NCBI GenBank assembly: GCA_037783415.1
Contig: JAZGTN010000089.1
Coordinates: forward strand, 4,526,001 to 4,590,000
Origin: Leptasterias polaris
Lineage: Eukaryota; Echinodermata; Asteroidea; Forcipulatida; Asteriidae
Direction: 5' to 3'
DNA length: 64,000 nucleotides
Shown here piece by piece: positions 34,650 through 47,100 of this stretch. A program made the translations under genes and the position numbers. Below the pieces are notes generated by a model, which ran no database searches, had not been told where the DNA came from, and was given only the letters and a program-made list of their open reading frames with translations. The first letter of the stretch is position 1. Each line of letters opens with the position of its first letter.

Positions 34650-34925
34650 GAAAAAAACACACAATGGGTAAGTCCAGCATGTTTATCAAATTTAGGCCCA
34701 AAATTGAAAAGATCACTATGGGTAAGTTAGTCCAGCATTTGGGTCAAAATTTGAGAGCATCACAAGGGGTAATAAATAAGTTTAGCAGTTTTACCAAATT
34801 TGGGAAAGAAATTGAGAAAATCACATGGGGTAAGTCCAGCATTTGTACAAAATTTTGGTCAGAAATTGAGAAAATCACATGGGGGAAAGTTCAGCATTTT
34901 TATCAAATTTGGGCCAAATATTGCA
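34650..34925 (+). repeat. About 60-bp tandem repeats beside the VPS52 3' end
   Basis: Five diverged units (AATTGAGAAAATCACATGGG, GTCCAGCATTT), same family as 19390-19545. They end about 40 bp from the VPS52 stop codon and so are probably transcribed in its 3' UTR. Confidence 0.8.
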
Positions 34926-34965
34926 AACCTTGCGTGAGGGGTGTCTGAATTTCAACTTCCTCGTC

Positions 34966-35112
34966 TTAGAAAGCAGGTTTAAACTTCTTGATCTCTACCA
35001 TGAGATGGTGAATGTTGATGAGCTCCCCACGTACAGGCATGTTTTTGAAGGGGGCCTGAGAGAGAATCTTCTGGAAGCGGTGATAGTACTGTATCAACTG
35101 GGTCAAAGTGCT
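34966..35112 (-). CDS. VPS52: VPS52 exon 17 (stop codon)
   Basis: 147 bp after TTTCAG. Encodes STLTQLIQYYHRFQKILSQA and ends INIHHLMVEIKKFKPAF with TAA at 34968-34966. It abuts a tandem repeat block at 34650-34925, so the 3' UTR probably contains repeat sequence. Confidence 0.95.
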   Translation of the reverse strand, partial: STLTQLIQYYHRFQKILSQAPFKNMPVRGELINIHHLMVEIKKFKPAF

Positions 35113-38100
35113 CTGAAACAAACCACAGGAATTAATATCGATTATAATATAATAGATTGGACATTAGGTTGGCGTACACCTGGTTCAGACAGGCGCTCTA
35201 GAGTCGCGCCGAACCAAATTATTGATTTAAGTACATGAAAAGTTCGACGTCTGAAACAGTTAAGAGCGACTGGACGCGCTAGAATGCAGTCGTTCGGAAC
35301 AACTCTGGAGCGCCTTGGTTTCAGACGTCGATCTTGTCATGAGCCGAACTTATTGTAAATGTTTTAAATGTTCGCCTGTCTGAAACCAAAATTTAATTGG
35401 GTCGACCTAGAGTCGCTCCTAATCTATTTGGTTCGGCGCGAATCTAGAGCGCCTGTCTGAACCGGGTGTTAGTGGTTTCATTCCACCTCTATGGAACCAG
35501 GTTCGAATCCCACCTTGGACTGAAGCCTTGTGTGTGGATTGGGTTTTCAGTCCCTACCTGATTGTTTGGGTTTTCAGTCCCTACCTGATTGTTTGGGTTT
35601 TCCCAATTAGAGTTTTTCTTCCCACGTTTAAAAACTGAACACTTCTTCTTTCTATTCATCCTGTTATTTGCACTAATTGTGCTGTTGGATGTGTAATAAA
35701 AAAAATTAATAATACAAAAGACAGAGTTGTGTTTAACCCTTTAGAGACAATAGCGGCCACAAGCGGCTTGTACCAAAATGCCCATAGTGGCCGCAAACGG
35801 CCGCAAGGTTTGACCTACTTCCATTCACATAAAGAGGTCATAGTAAAGGTCATGTCCAGATATGAAATTTTCCAATGTAGAACATGTTAACATAGTATCC
35901 CAATTTCTAAACACAAAACTAAATTTTCCGTTTCATGTCATTTCTGTTGACATTTTTACTGACAAAAATTGATTAAGAAATTAACAATATTAGCAATGGC
36001 TGGGCGTTTTGTGATGATTACAGAGAAATGAACGGTCTCTAAAGGGTTAATAAACACAAATGCCCTCAAGCTAGTCCGTTTGTTGACATTTGATCTAGGT
36101 GGTCCTAAAAAAAATAGGCTTCTTGGGGATCTCAAGAACAATCTACATATCAAATTTGGAGTTGATATGCCAAGTCTTTATTGAGCTACTGCTCAGAGAA
36201 CAACTTTCTCATGTGACTTTTATTAGATATTTTAAAATAATTTTGCCTCTTTATCAGCATTATGTTGACAAAAATTAATCTATGACCCTAACTTTAACGC
36301 ACAAATTGATTGATTGTTTGATTTAATGTAGTCCTGAGTTGAAAGTGTTTTTAACTCTGATGGCATTACAAACGCAACATTATTAAGCTGTATTTCCGTC
36401 TTATTCCAAACTCTACGATCTCAAGGGGTGTGGTTAACTTACTTGTAAGATGCTGGTTCCATTCTTGAAGTTAGTGAAGGATCTCATCACGTCTTGATTG
36501 ATCATCTCAATGGCTTGCTTCCAGGAACTGCCAAAGTCCCTCACCAGCTGCTCCACACGGCCTACAACAACAAGAATTTTATTTGATTAGATTTGAATCG
36601 GTTTATTAAGAAACATTACATCGCGGCCAAGGGCCGAATTGCGAAATCTTTAACAATATGAAAAACAGATTATTAACAACCAGCAAATACAAAGACTGGT
36701 ACAAGAATGCAGATAAATAAACATGAAGTATCAAAAGCATGCATAACTCAGATCATAGTGAACAATTACTTTCTCTAGCTGACGGTAAAAAATGATGTAA
36801 ATTGTAAGTTTTGTCTTTCAACTAAGTGAAGTACAGTTTCAATTTGACTCCCAAAAAGGTAAATGTGGCAGACAATACGTGTAGCTGCATGTGATGCTGG
36901 TACTCACTTCATGCCAACCATTCCACAACTTGCCCAGATGTTGTAATAGTTTTTTTATTAATGGTTTTGTTAATTTTGTACTTTTTACTTTATTGCCCTT
37001 TAATATGTGATCTTTTATATTTTTACATGCGCTTATATTTTTATCGTTGTTAAGTGACCCTTTCAGCTACTGCTGCTGGTCATTTTGTTTGTATATACCA
37101 ATAAATAAATAAATAAATAAATAATAATAACAGTGTGTCAGTGCAAAAACATCACATCTCCTAAAATAGCACTTAAGTTATGCACCAGTTTGAAAGGTTA
37201 TCAAAACATCGTATCTCACTCAAAACAGCCTGAATGAAAACACAAATCAACTAACCCGAGATACGACAGTTTTGCACAGAGCATTTTCGTGCAAGATACA
37301 ACGCTTTTGCACTGACGATATAAACAGTACCTGACACAATGGTGTAGGCATTTCCCCGATGCATCCATTAAACAACATCTACCTTAAAGACAATGTACAA
37401 CATTGGTAATTGTCAAAGACCAGCCCCACACTTGATGTGACCCAACGTACATGAAATAACAAACCTGTGAAAGTTTAAGCTAAATCGGTCTTCGGAGTCA
37501 TGAGAAAACAGTGAAAAAAACCCATTATATGTTTTCACTGTTTTCAAACATCGGATTTTATCACGCGTGATAAAGACTAGTTGTTTTACTCATTTCCTAA
37601 AAACTATAGCTTTTCAAGTGAAACTACATGTATGTCAAGGGAAGTTTTCCACCATGACCATCTTTATACCATGTAAGTTATGTGCAAATCTGTGAGCATT
37701 TATATTTTCAATCTTACCAACATTGTACACACCCTTTAACACATAGCCATTTACTCCTCGGGGATGAGATTGAATAATACCAAGTGACTTGCTCAAGGTG
37801 CTGAATTCAACTTACGATCTTGATTTTTCATCATGTCGGCTTGGCCTCTCTCAAGACGTGACTCGGCATCTTTGACAAACATCATCATCCCACCAAAGTG
37901 CGGCATCAACACCTCCTCTACGAACTCATGAGTTCTGGCCTCGAGAAGCTGACGGAAACTGTCTGATTCCCTGGAATCCTCGGCTGTCCTCTCCTGGTAC
38001 GACAACAAAAAGAGTGGAGCAAAAGTGAGTAGGGAAGTCCTTAACATAAATAACAATAATAAATAAGACTTATAAAGCGCATTTTCCATACAATGCGCTG

Positions 38101-41100
38101 CTCAAGAATGCTACAAAATGGTCAGTTTATGGGCGAGAAGAGAACAAATGTGTTTTTAATTTAGACTTGAAAGTCTGGAGTGAGTTGATGTTGCGAATTT
38201 GATTTGGTAGAGAGTTCCAGCATCGGGGGACCAGCAACAGGAAGGATCGGTCCCCTGCCCTTTTGTAAGTGCAAGGATCAATATCAACTTTGGTATGCCA
38301 CACAGGTTTAGGTTTGTATTATGAGGTATTTTTTACAAAAGTTTCTGCAAAAATAACTATGCCGCAAATGCAGGCAGCATAAAACAGATAAAGGCAGCAT
38401 AAACTTTCAGTAAAAGGCAAAGGTTAACTTCTCAGAAGTTAACTTCTCAGGTAAAGGAAATGTTGACATTTTCAGGTAAGGGTAAGATAAACTTTTCATG
38501 CAAAGGTAATGATAAACAATTTTAGGCAAAAGTATTACGGAAACCTACAGGCCAAGTAAACAACATACACCAAGGCCCAATATCATAGAGCTGCTTAAGC
38601 AGAAAATAATACTTAACAGTTTTCTGCAAAGTAAAAAAAGGAGCAGGATACCAGTCACAGATGGTACATGAGAAATGGTGTTTTGGCTGGTAACCATATT
38701 CTGGTAAGCATAATTTTGTTGTACTTAGCTACTTTTTAAGCAGCTCTATGAAATTGGGCCTTGTTGCTCATCCTGTTTTTATAATTATTTTCAATCATGA
38801 AAGAGCTAGACTAAAAATTTGAATCTTTGTGGAACTTAGAAGTCTAAAATATTGGTAAATTAAACCAATCATCGAAAGAATGGTGCCAAGATGAAGTGAA
38901 AATACATAACAACTTAGTCTTTATGGGGACAAAAATAAATAAATAAATATAAATATTATTAACAATAAAATAAAAAAAATAAAAAAAAGGATGCAGCTTC
39001 CAAAAAGGATGAGAGTGGGGACGATCAACTGCTACTTTATCCAACTTGGCCTTAGTAAGGTAAGATACACTCTTCAGGCAAAGGTCAAACAGAATTTGTG
39101 TGTATTAACTATTTTTTGGATGGACTCATTCAAACATCTTGAGAGACTTACATTGATGACGTTGAGCATCATATCGTAATTATTGATGAGGAAGATGAGC
39201 TGCTCCTTGCGTAGAGGGAACTCGGCCGCCATCCTCAGGATGAAATTCTCCACATCTGACATGAGGCGTGCTAAGAGACGATTGACACGCTCATCCGGAA
39301 AGGTCTCGTTCAGGCTGACGATGGCGCCGGAGAATTCTGCGTATCTACGTGTGATCTGTTTGAAACATGGACAGTGACGATTAATAAGGGGCTCCAAGGA
39401 CATATTGAGTTATGGATGTCATCCTCATGAAAGTCGGGAAAAAAGTCTCTATCGTGAAAACGGTGTAAAATATCATTAGAAACATGATGTTTCAGACAGC
39501 AAAAACTAAAGAGTCTGAACATTCCAAAGACGAATTTCTGCACCAGTCATAAGCTCAAATTCAATGCCGTTTTAATATCATTGAAATTCAAGAACTGCAA
39601 ATTCTGTGTACAAAAGTTTACAGACTTCATATTTGAAATGCGACATCATTGAATGTTTTTAGATTTTACAAAAAATTCAACACAATGGCATTTTACAATG
39701 GCATTTTAAAGTTTTTAACCGGAGGCTAGAGACTTGTAAGTTTTTTCTAATTTTCATACGGACTCTATTGGAAAATGAGCGCATTTGGCTAGAGCAGGAT
39801 TTGAATCTGCATCTTCCTGATTAACAAGCCAGCGCTCAACCAACTCAGCTATCTAGCCCTATGTTGGCGGTCTCCCTATTTTGTCAATATCTTTATTCTA
39901 AATATGATTTTGTTTTTACCCTACACGATGTGTGCTAAGCTCTGTATACACAGTTAACATCTATTAAATTGTTGCGGTACCCGCTGCCAATGATTTGAAC
40001 TGCCTCTAGCTATCAGGCTAGCTCGGTGGTCTAGTGGTAAGACATCTGCTCTAGCAATGCAAAGTTCGTGGGTTCGAATCCCACCCAAGTGATTTGCCTG
40101 TGGATTTTTTCCCACAGAACTCAGGAAAGTACCGAGTATACAGTGCTTAACGCTTAACACACATCGGTGTAAGGGTAGAAACCAAATCATAATCTTTATT
40201 CTGGGTGCCAGTCAGACACCATACAACCAGTAACTGCCGTACACCAAAATTCCAGCTCATATTTTTTAACAATTTCCTAAGAAATACTGCATTCCTTGCA
40301 GAGACCTTTACACAACAGGGGTGAAAGTCGATGCTGATAAAAATGTGTGAAACTAGGATCCAAAAATGAGCAGAAACGTTGAAATGATGGCAATTCCACC
40401 TTTAAGTAACCCTCGGAGTTATAGATAACAATAAGCTTTTGGGAACAGTATCCTCAGTGAGTTATAGATAACAATGAGCTTTTGGGAACAGTATCCTCAG
40501 TGAGTTATAGATAACAATGAGCTTTTGGGAACAGTATCCTCAGTGAGTTATAGATAACAATGAGCTTTTGGGAACAGTATCCTCAGTGAGTTATAGATAA
40601 CAATGAGCTTTTGGGAACAGTATCCTCAGTGAGTTATAGATAACAATGAGCTTTTGGGAACAGTATCCTCAGTGAGTTATAGATAACAATGAGCTTTTGG
40701 GAACAGTATCCTCAGTGAGTTATAGATAACAATAAGCTTTTGGGAACAGTATCCTCAGTGAGTTATAGATAACAATAAGCTTTTGGGAACAGTATCCTCA
40801 GTGAGTTATAGATAACAATGAGCTTTTGGGAACAGTATCCTCAGTGAGTTATAGATAACAATAAGCTTTTGGGAACAGTATCCTCAGTGAGTTATAGATA
40901 ATAACAATGAGCTTTTGGGAACAGTATCCTCAGTGAGTTATAGATAATAACAATGAGCTTTTGGGAACAGTATCCTCAGTGAGTTATAGATAACAATGAG
41001 CTTTTGGGAACAGTATCCTCAGTGAGTTATAGATAACAATGAGCTTTTGGGAACAGTATCCTCAGTGAGTTATAGATAACAATGAGCTTTTGGGAACAGT

Positions 41101-44100
41101 ATCCTCAGTGAGTTATAGATAACAATGAGCTTTTGGGAACAGTATCCTCAGTGAGTTATAGATAACAATGAGCTTTTGGGAACAGTATCCTCAGTGAGTT
41201 ATAGATAACAATGAGCTTTTGGGAACAGTATCCTCAGTGAGTTATAGATAACAATGAGCTTTTGGGAACAGTATCCTCAGTGAGTTATAGATAACAATGA
41301 GCTTTTGGGAACAGTATCCTCAGTGAGTTATAGATAACAATGAGCTTTTGGGAACAGTATCCTCAGTGAGTTATAGATAACAATGAGCTTTTGGGAACAG
41401 TATCCTCAGTGAGTTATAGATAACAATGAGCTTTTGGGAACAGTATCCTCAGTGAGTTATAGATAACAATGAGCTTTTGGGAACAGTATCCTCAGTGAGT
41501 TATAGATAACAATGAGCTTTTGGGAACAGTATCCTCAGTGAGTTATAGATAACAATGAGCTTTTGGGAACAGTATCCTCAGTGAGTTATAGATAACAATG
41601 AGCTTTTGGGAACAGTATCCTCAGTGAGTTATAGATAACAATAAGCTTTTGGGAACAGTATCCTCAGTGAGTTATAGATAACAATGAGCTTTTGGGAACA
41701 GTATCCTCAGTGAGTTATAGATAACAATAAGCTTTTGGGAACAGTATCCTCAGTGAGTTATAGATAACAATAAGCTTTTGGGAACAGTATCCTCAGTGAG
41801 TTATAGATAATAACAATGAGCTTTTGGGAACAGTATCCTCAGTGAGTTATAGATAACAATGAGCTTTTGGGAACAGTATCCTCAGTGAGTTATAGATAAC
41901 AATGAGCTTTTGGGAACAGTATCCTCAGTGAGTTATAGATAACAATGAGCTTTTGGGAACAGTATCCTCAGTGAGTTATAGATAACAATGAGCTTTTGGG
42001 AACAGTATCCTCAGTGAGTTATAGATAACAATGAGCTTTTGGGAACAGTATCCTCAGTGAGTTATAGATAACAATGAGCTTTTGGGAACAGTATCCTCAG
42101 TGAGTTATAGATAACAATGAGCTTTTGGGAACAGTATCCTCAGTGAGTTATAGATAACAATGAGCTTTTGGGAACAGTATCCTCAGTGAGTTATAGATAA
42201 CAATGAGCTTTTGGGAACAGTATCCTCAGTGAGTTATAGATAACAATGAGCTTTTGGGAACAGTATCCTCAGTGAGTTATAGATAACAATGAGCTTTTGG
42301 GAACAGTATCCTCAGTGAGTTATAGATAACAATGAGCTTTTGGGAACAGTATCCTCAGTGAGTTATAGATAACAATGAGCTTTTGGGAACAGTATCCTCA
42401 GTGAGTTATAGATAACAATGAGCTTTTGGGAACAGTATCCTCAGTGAGTTATAGATAACAATGAGCTTTTGGGAACAGTATCCTCAGTGAGTTATAGATA
42501 ACAATGAGCTTTTGGGAACAGTATCCTCAGTGAGTTATAGATAACAATGAGCTTTTGGGAACAGTATCCTCAGTGAGTTATAGATAACAATGAGCTTTTG
42601 GGAACAGTATCCTCAGTGAGTTATAGATAACAATGAGCTTTTGGGAACAGTATCCTCAGTGAGTTATAGATAACAATGAGCTTTTGGGAACAGTATCCTC
42701 AGTGAGTTATAGATAACAATGAGCTTTTGGGAACAGTATCCTCAGTGAGTTATAGATAACAATGAGCTTTTGGGAACAGTATCCTCAGTGAGTTATAGAT
42801 AACAATGAGCTTTTGGGAACAGTATCCTCAGTGAGTTATAGATAACAATGAGCTTTTGGGAACAGTATCCTCAGTGAGTTATAGATAACAATGAGCTTTT
42901 GGGAACAGTATCCTCAGTGAGTTATAGATAACAATGAGCTTTTGGGAACAGTATCCTCAGTGAGTTATAGATAACAATGAGCTTTTGGGAACAGTATCCT
43001 CAGTGAGTTATAGATAACAATGAGCTTTTGGGAACAGTATCCTCAGTGAGTTATAGATAACAATGAGCTTTTGGGAACAGTATCCTCAGTGAGTTATAGA
43101 TAACAATGAGCTTTTGGGAACAGTATCCTCAGTGAGTTATAGATAACAATGAGCTTTTGGGAACAGTATCCTCAGTGAGTTATAGATAACAATGAGCTTT
43201 TGGGAACAGTATCCTCAGTGAGTTATAGATAACAATGAGCTTTTGGGAACAGTATCCTCAGTGAGTTATAGATAACAATGAGCTTTTGGGAACAGTATCC
43301 TCAGTGAGTTATAGATAACAATGAGCTTTTGGGAACAGTATCCTCAGTGAGTTATAGATAACAATGAGCTTTTGGGAACAGTATCCTCAGTGAGTTATAG
43401 ATAACAATGAGCTTTTGGGAACAGTATCCTCAGTGAGTTATAGATAACAATGAGCTTTTGGGAACAGTATCCTCAGTGAGTTATAGATAACAATGAGCTT
43501 TTGGGAACAGTATCCTCAGTGAGTTATAGATAACAATGAGCTTTTGGGAACAGTATCCTCAGTGAGTTATAGATAACAATGAGCTTTTGGGAACAGTATC
43601 CTCAGTGAGTTATAGATAACAATGAGCTTTTGGGAACAGTATCCTCAGTGAGTTATAGATAACAATGAGCTTTTGGGAACAGTATCCTCAGTGAGTTATA
43701 GATAACAATGAGCTTTTGGGAACAGTATCCTCAGTGAGTTATAGATAACAATGAGCTTTTGGGAACAGTATCCTCAGTGAGTTATAGATAACAATGAGCT
43801 TTTGGGAACAGTATCCTCAGTGAGTTATAGATAACAATGAGCTTTTGGGAACAGTATCCTCAGTGAGTTATAGATAACAATGAGCTTTTGGGAACAGTAT
43901 CCTCAGTGAGTTATAGATAACAATGAGCTTTTGGGAACAGTATCCTCAGTGATAGAGAAATAGATCAAAGAGCAGGATTTCTTCCTATCTGGAGAAAATA
44001 CAAGATTTTCTTCACCAGGCAGACATAAAAAGGTCTGAATTCAAATAAAAGCCTGTAATTTCTCATCCCTGACACAAACACTTCAAAAGTTTAACTTGAG

Positions 44101-47100
44101 AAGAAACCAAAATAATTTGTCATCGTCTCCCAAAAAAGGGACTGGCATGTCAAAAATTACATTTTTACATTTTGTTTTACTTGTTTCCATTTCTTGCCTT
44201 TAAACATTATTCTAAGCCATCCCGAAACTGCTGCTGAATCAAAAATTACTATTACTATAACATTAATTAGTAGGTGCATTTTGCATTTTCAAGAAGAGAC
44301 AGGCATCCCCAAACAATGTGCAAACTACATTGTTTAAAAATGGACAGGCATGTATTTCAAGTCGCATTTGCAGTTTGAGGAAGAGACAAGCTTGTCAACG
44401 TGCACGATATCATCTAACAAGCCCACCCTTCACTTTGTGAAATTAAGCGCATTTTAATATGTGATTTTCACAAAGCGTTCTTTTAACAAGTTTTGACATG
44501 CCCGTCCCTTCGTGAAACTGTGACGGATTGTTAGTGAAACTCACATAATGAGGTCTAATGTCAATGGAGCCCATCCTCTGTGGATCTGCTTCCTTAATAC
44601 TGTGGATGTTCAGCTCTAAGATGTATTCAAAACGTGGCCATAACATCTCTAGAAGTGTCTCCCAATATCTGCAAAAACATCAAATATAAACGGTGTAAGA
44701 TTGAGGAGCTTGACGCTTAGGAGACCATAGCAGCCGCAAGCGGCTTGTACTGAAATGTCCATAGCGGCCACACGGCTGCAAGATTTGACCAACTTACGCT
44801 CAAACATGAGTTAAAGCAAGATGTCAAAGAAAAGATAATGTAGCGAATTGACATTTTCCAATGTTTCCCCCAAAAATCTACAGTTCAAAAACAAAGCCAT
44901 ATATTTCTGTTTCTTAATAGTTTTCCCTACATTTTCCTGAAAATAACGGAGTAAATAAATTCAACAACAAATCTTGGCGTAAGGTAATGATTATAAAAAT
45001 GGATGGTCCCTAAAGGGTTAAAGCAGGTGGTCAACATTAGTAGTTGTCAAAGACCAGTAGCGGCAGTTTATGTGAACCAACATATGCACATAACAAAATA
45101 ACAAACCTGTGAAAAGTTGGGCTCATTCAGTCATTGGATTCACAAAAGAATAGTGAAAAACCCCCCTGATATAATGCTTTCACAGTTTTAGAACATTTGA
45201 GTTTTGGTCTTGCAAGATCAAAACTAATTGTTTTACTCATTTCTCCACAACTTTTTAGGTAAAAATATTTCAAGGGAAAGTTTCCACCATGACCATCTAA
45301 ATACCATGTGAATTCTGCATGATGTGTTTGTTTTTTTGGTTTTCTTTTTGGGCGGGGTGGGGGGGGGGGATAATTACCCATCCATTTTCTTGCCTTAAAA
45401 GCTCTGTCTTTATTTTTACGGACTTTGTATTAGAGCCTGATGTCATGTCATAGCCATGCTATCCTGAACTGATCCCTTTAACCTTGTACAAGGAAAGATT
45501 ATGGAGGGTTTAAGGGTAGTTTGGTCAACTTACTTGTCTAGAGCCGGCACTGCTCGTTTGTGCATGAGCATCCGATACCTCAAGATGATGTGCAGACATA
45601 GATACACAGCAATGGAATCATAACACTCATTGGTGTACATGTCCATGTGTTTCTGCAATCAAAACAGAACTTTGCATCAAGATCAAGTCAAGCAGACAAT
45701 TTAGAGAAAGTTTGAGTGCACACATTAAAACAAAATGTGGTTGACCACTGACTAGCAACGCACATGCGCAGTGAGTGACTTACTCACTCGAACGACTTGT
45801 TTGGAAGTCTAGTCAACCATCGGTACGATCACTTCCATTGTCAACCCTCCTACTTTCTGACCATTTCAGCTCAAACATTGTGGTTTTGAATCATAGATGC
45901 ACTATGCCAGCCTGCAATATGTATCACATGGTGAATGCATCTACACAGTACACAGATAGTTCTGTGCATAGTTGCTCAACCATACGCAATTAAGCCAAGT
46001 GGCCATGAATGGTTAATTAACTTTATGGAGTATTGGAAGCTAAACTCAGCCTTTCAACAAATTTCAACCAAATGAGTTTTGTTATCAATATTATTTATTC
46101 GACCTCAACAATACAAGAACAAAAAATACAATACAAGACAAATCTAAGAACTATAAAACCAAAACAGAAACAACAAAGTAAAAAGAGAGGAAAAAAAAAG
46201 GCATAGCCCTACAAATTAGAGAATTGATAACTTACCAGGAACATGGACAGAGTTTTTCCCATGATGGCGTTGAATAAGTCTTGAGCGCTGGAACCTGATA
46301 CCATGAAGAAGTCACAAACAAACAGGTACTCCCGGCAACAGTTGTCAAGCAGTGCATAGTGCTGGCTGCGGAACAGACTCTCAAAGGTGTGCTGAAATTC
46401 AAAAACATACATGGGGTGGCTGAGTCATCAGGGTGTGGGTTCGAATCCCGGTCATGACACTTGTGTCCTTGTGCAAGACACTTAACTATAATTGCTTCTC
46501 TTCACCCAGGGGTAAAATGGGTACCTGTGAGGGCAGAGATGGTTTTAGTGAATGATTTTGCTTAGTGCGCTTTGGCAGCACAGGCTGTATACTCCCCAGG
46601 GAGCTGAGATGGTTTTAGGAATGAAATAATGAGGCAATGAGGCAAAAAAAAAAAAAAGTTATGTTTCCGGTTTCCCGACCGACCCTAACTTTATGCCGCG
46701 ACCCTAAACTTCTTATTCGGCTTGAAAAAAAATTATATATAAATAAAAAATAAAAAAATAGAAAAAAAAAAAAAAAAATAATTAAAAAATGAAGGTACCA
46801 TGAACCAAATGTCAGACTTTGACCAAACTAATATGTTTTTAACAAAATTGAACTAAAAAACCAGTGTTAGTGTTAGTTTTGAATCGGGCAAGTAGGGTAT
46901 TTACACACTCGCCAAACCTATTAGAATAAAAAAAAAGGCAAAACAAAAAAAACTTTCCGACCTACCGACCCTATTTTAAATTGGCATGTAATCAGAAACA
47001 GAACATTTATTTTGTTTGGCCTGATCATTCTTTGGAATTGCGCTATATAAGTGCCGATATTATTATTATTATTATGGGGTGAGAGTCACTGCTGACTAAA

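Noticed and set aside
34879..35238. 119-codon plus-strand frame
   Set aside because: It is the antisense of VPS52 exon 17, whose minus-strand product matches the VPS52 C-terminus.
40015..40085. Functional tRNA gene
   Set aside because: The A and B boxes are good, but no seven-pair acceptor stem closes, and a second copy at 48055 has the same SINE tail.
40416..43950. CRISPR array
   Set aside because: The 43-bp units are directly adjacent with no variable spacers and sit in a eukaryotic intron; it is a minisatellite.
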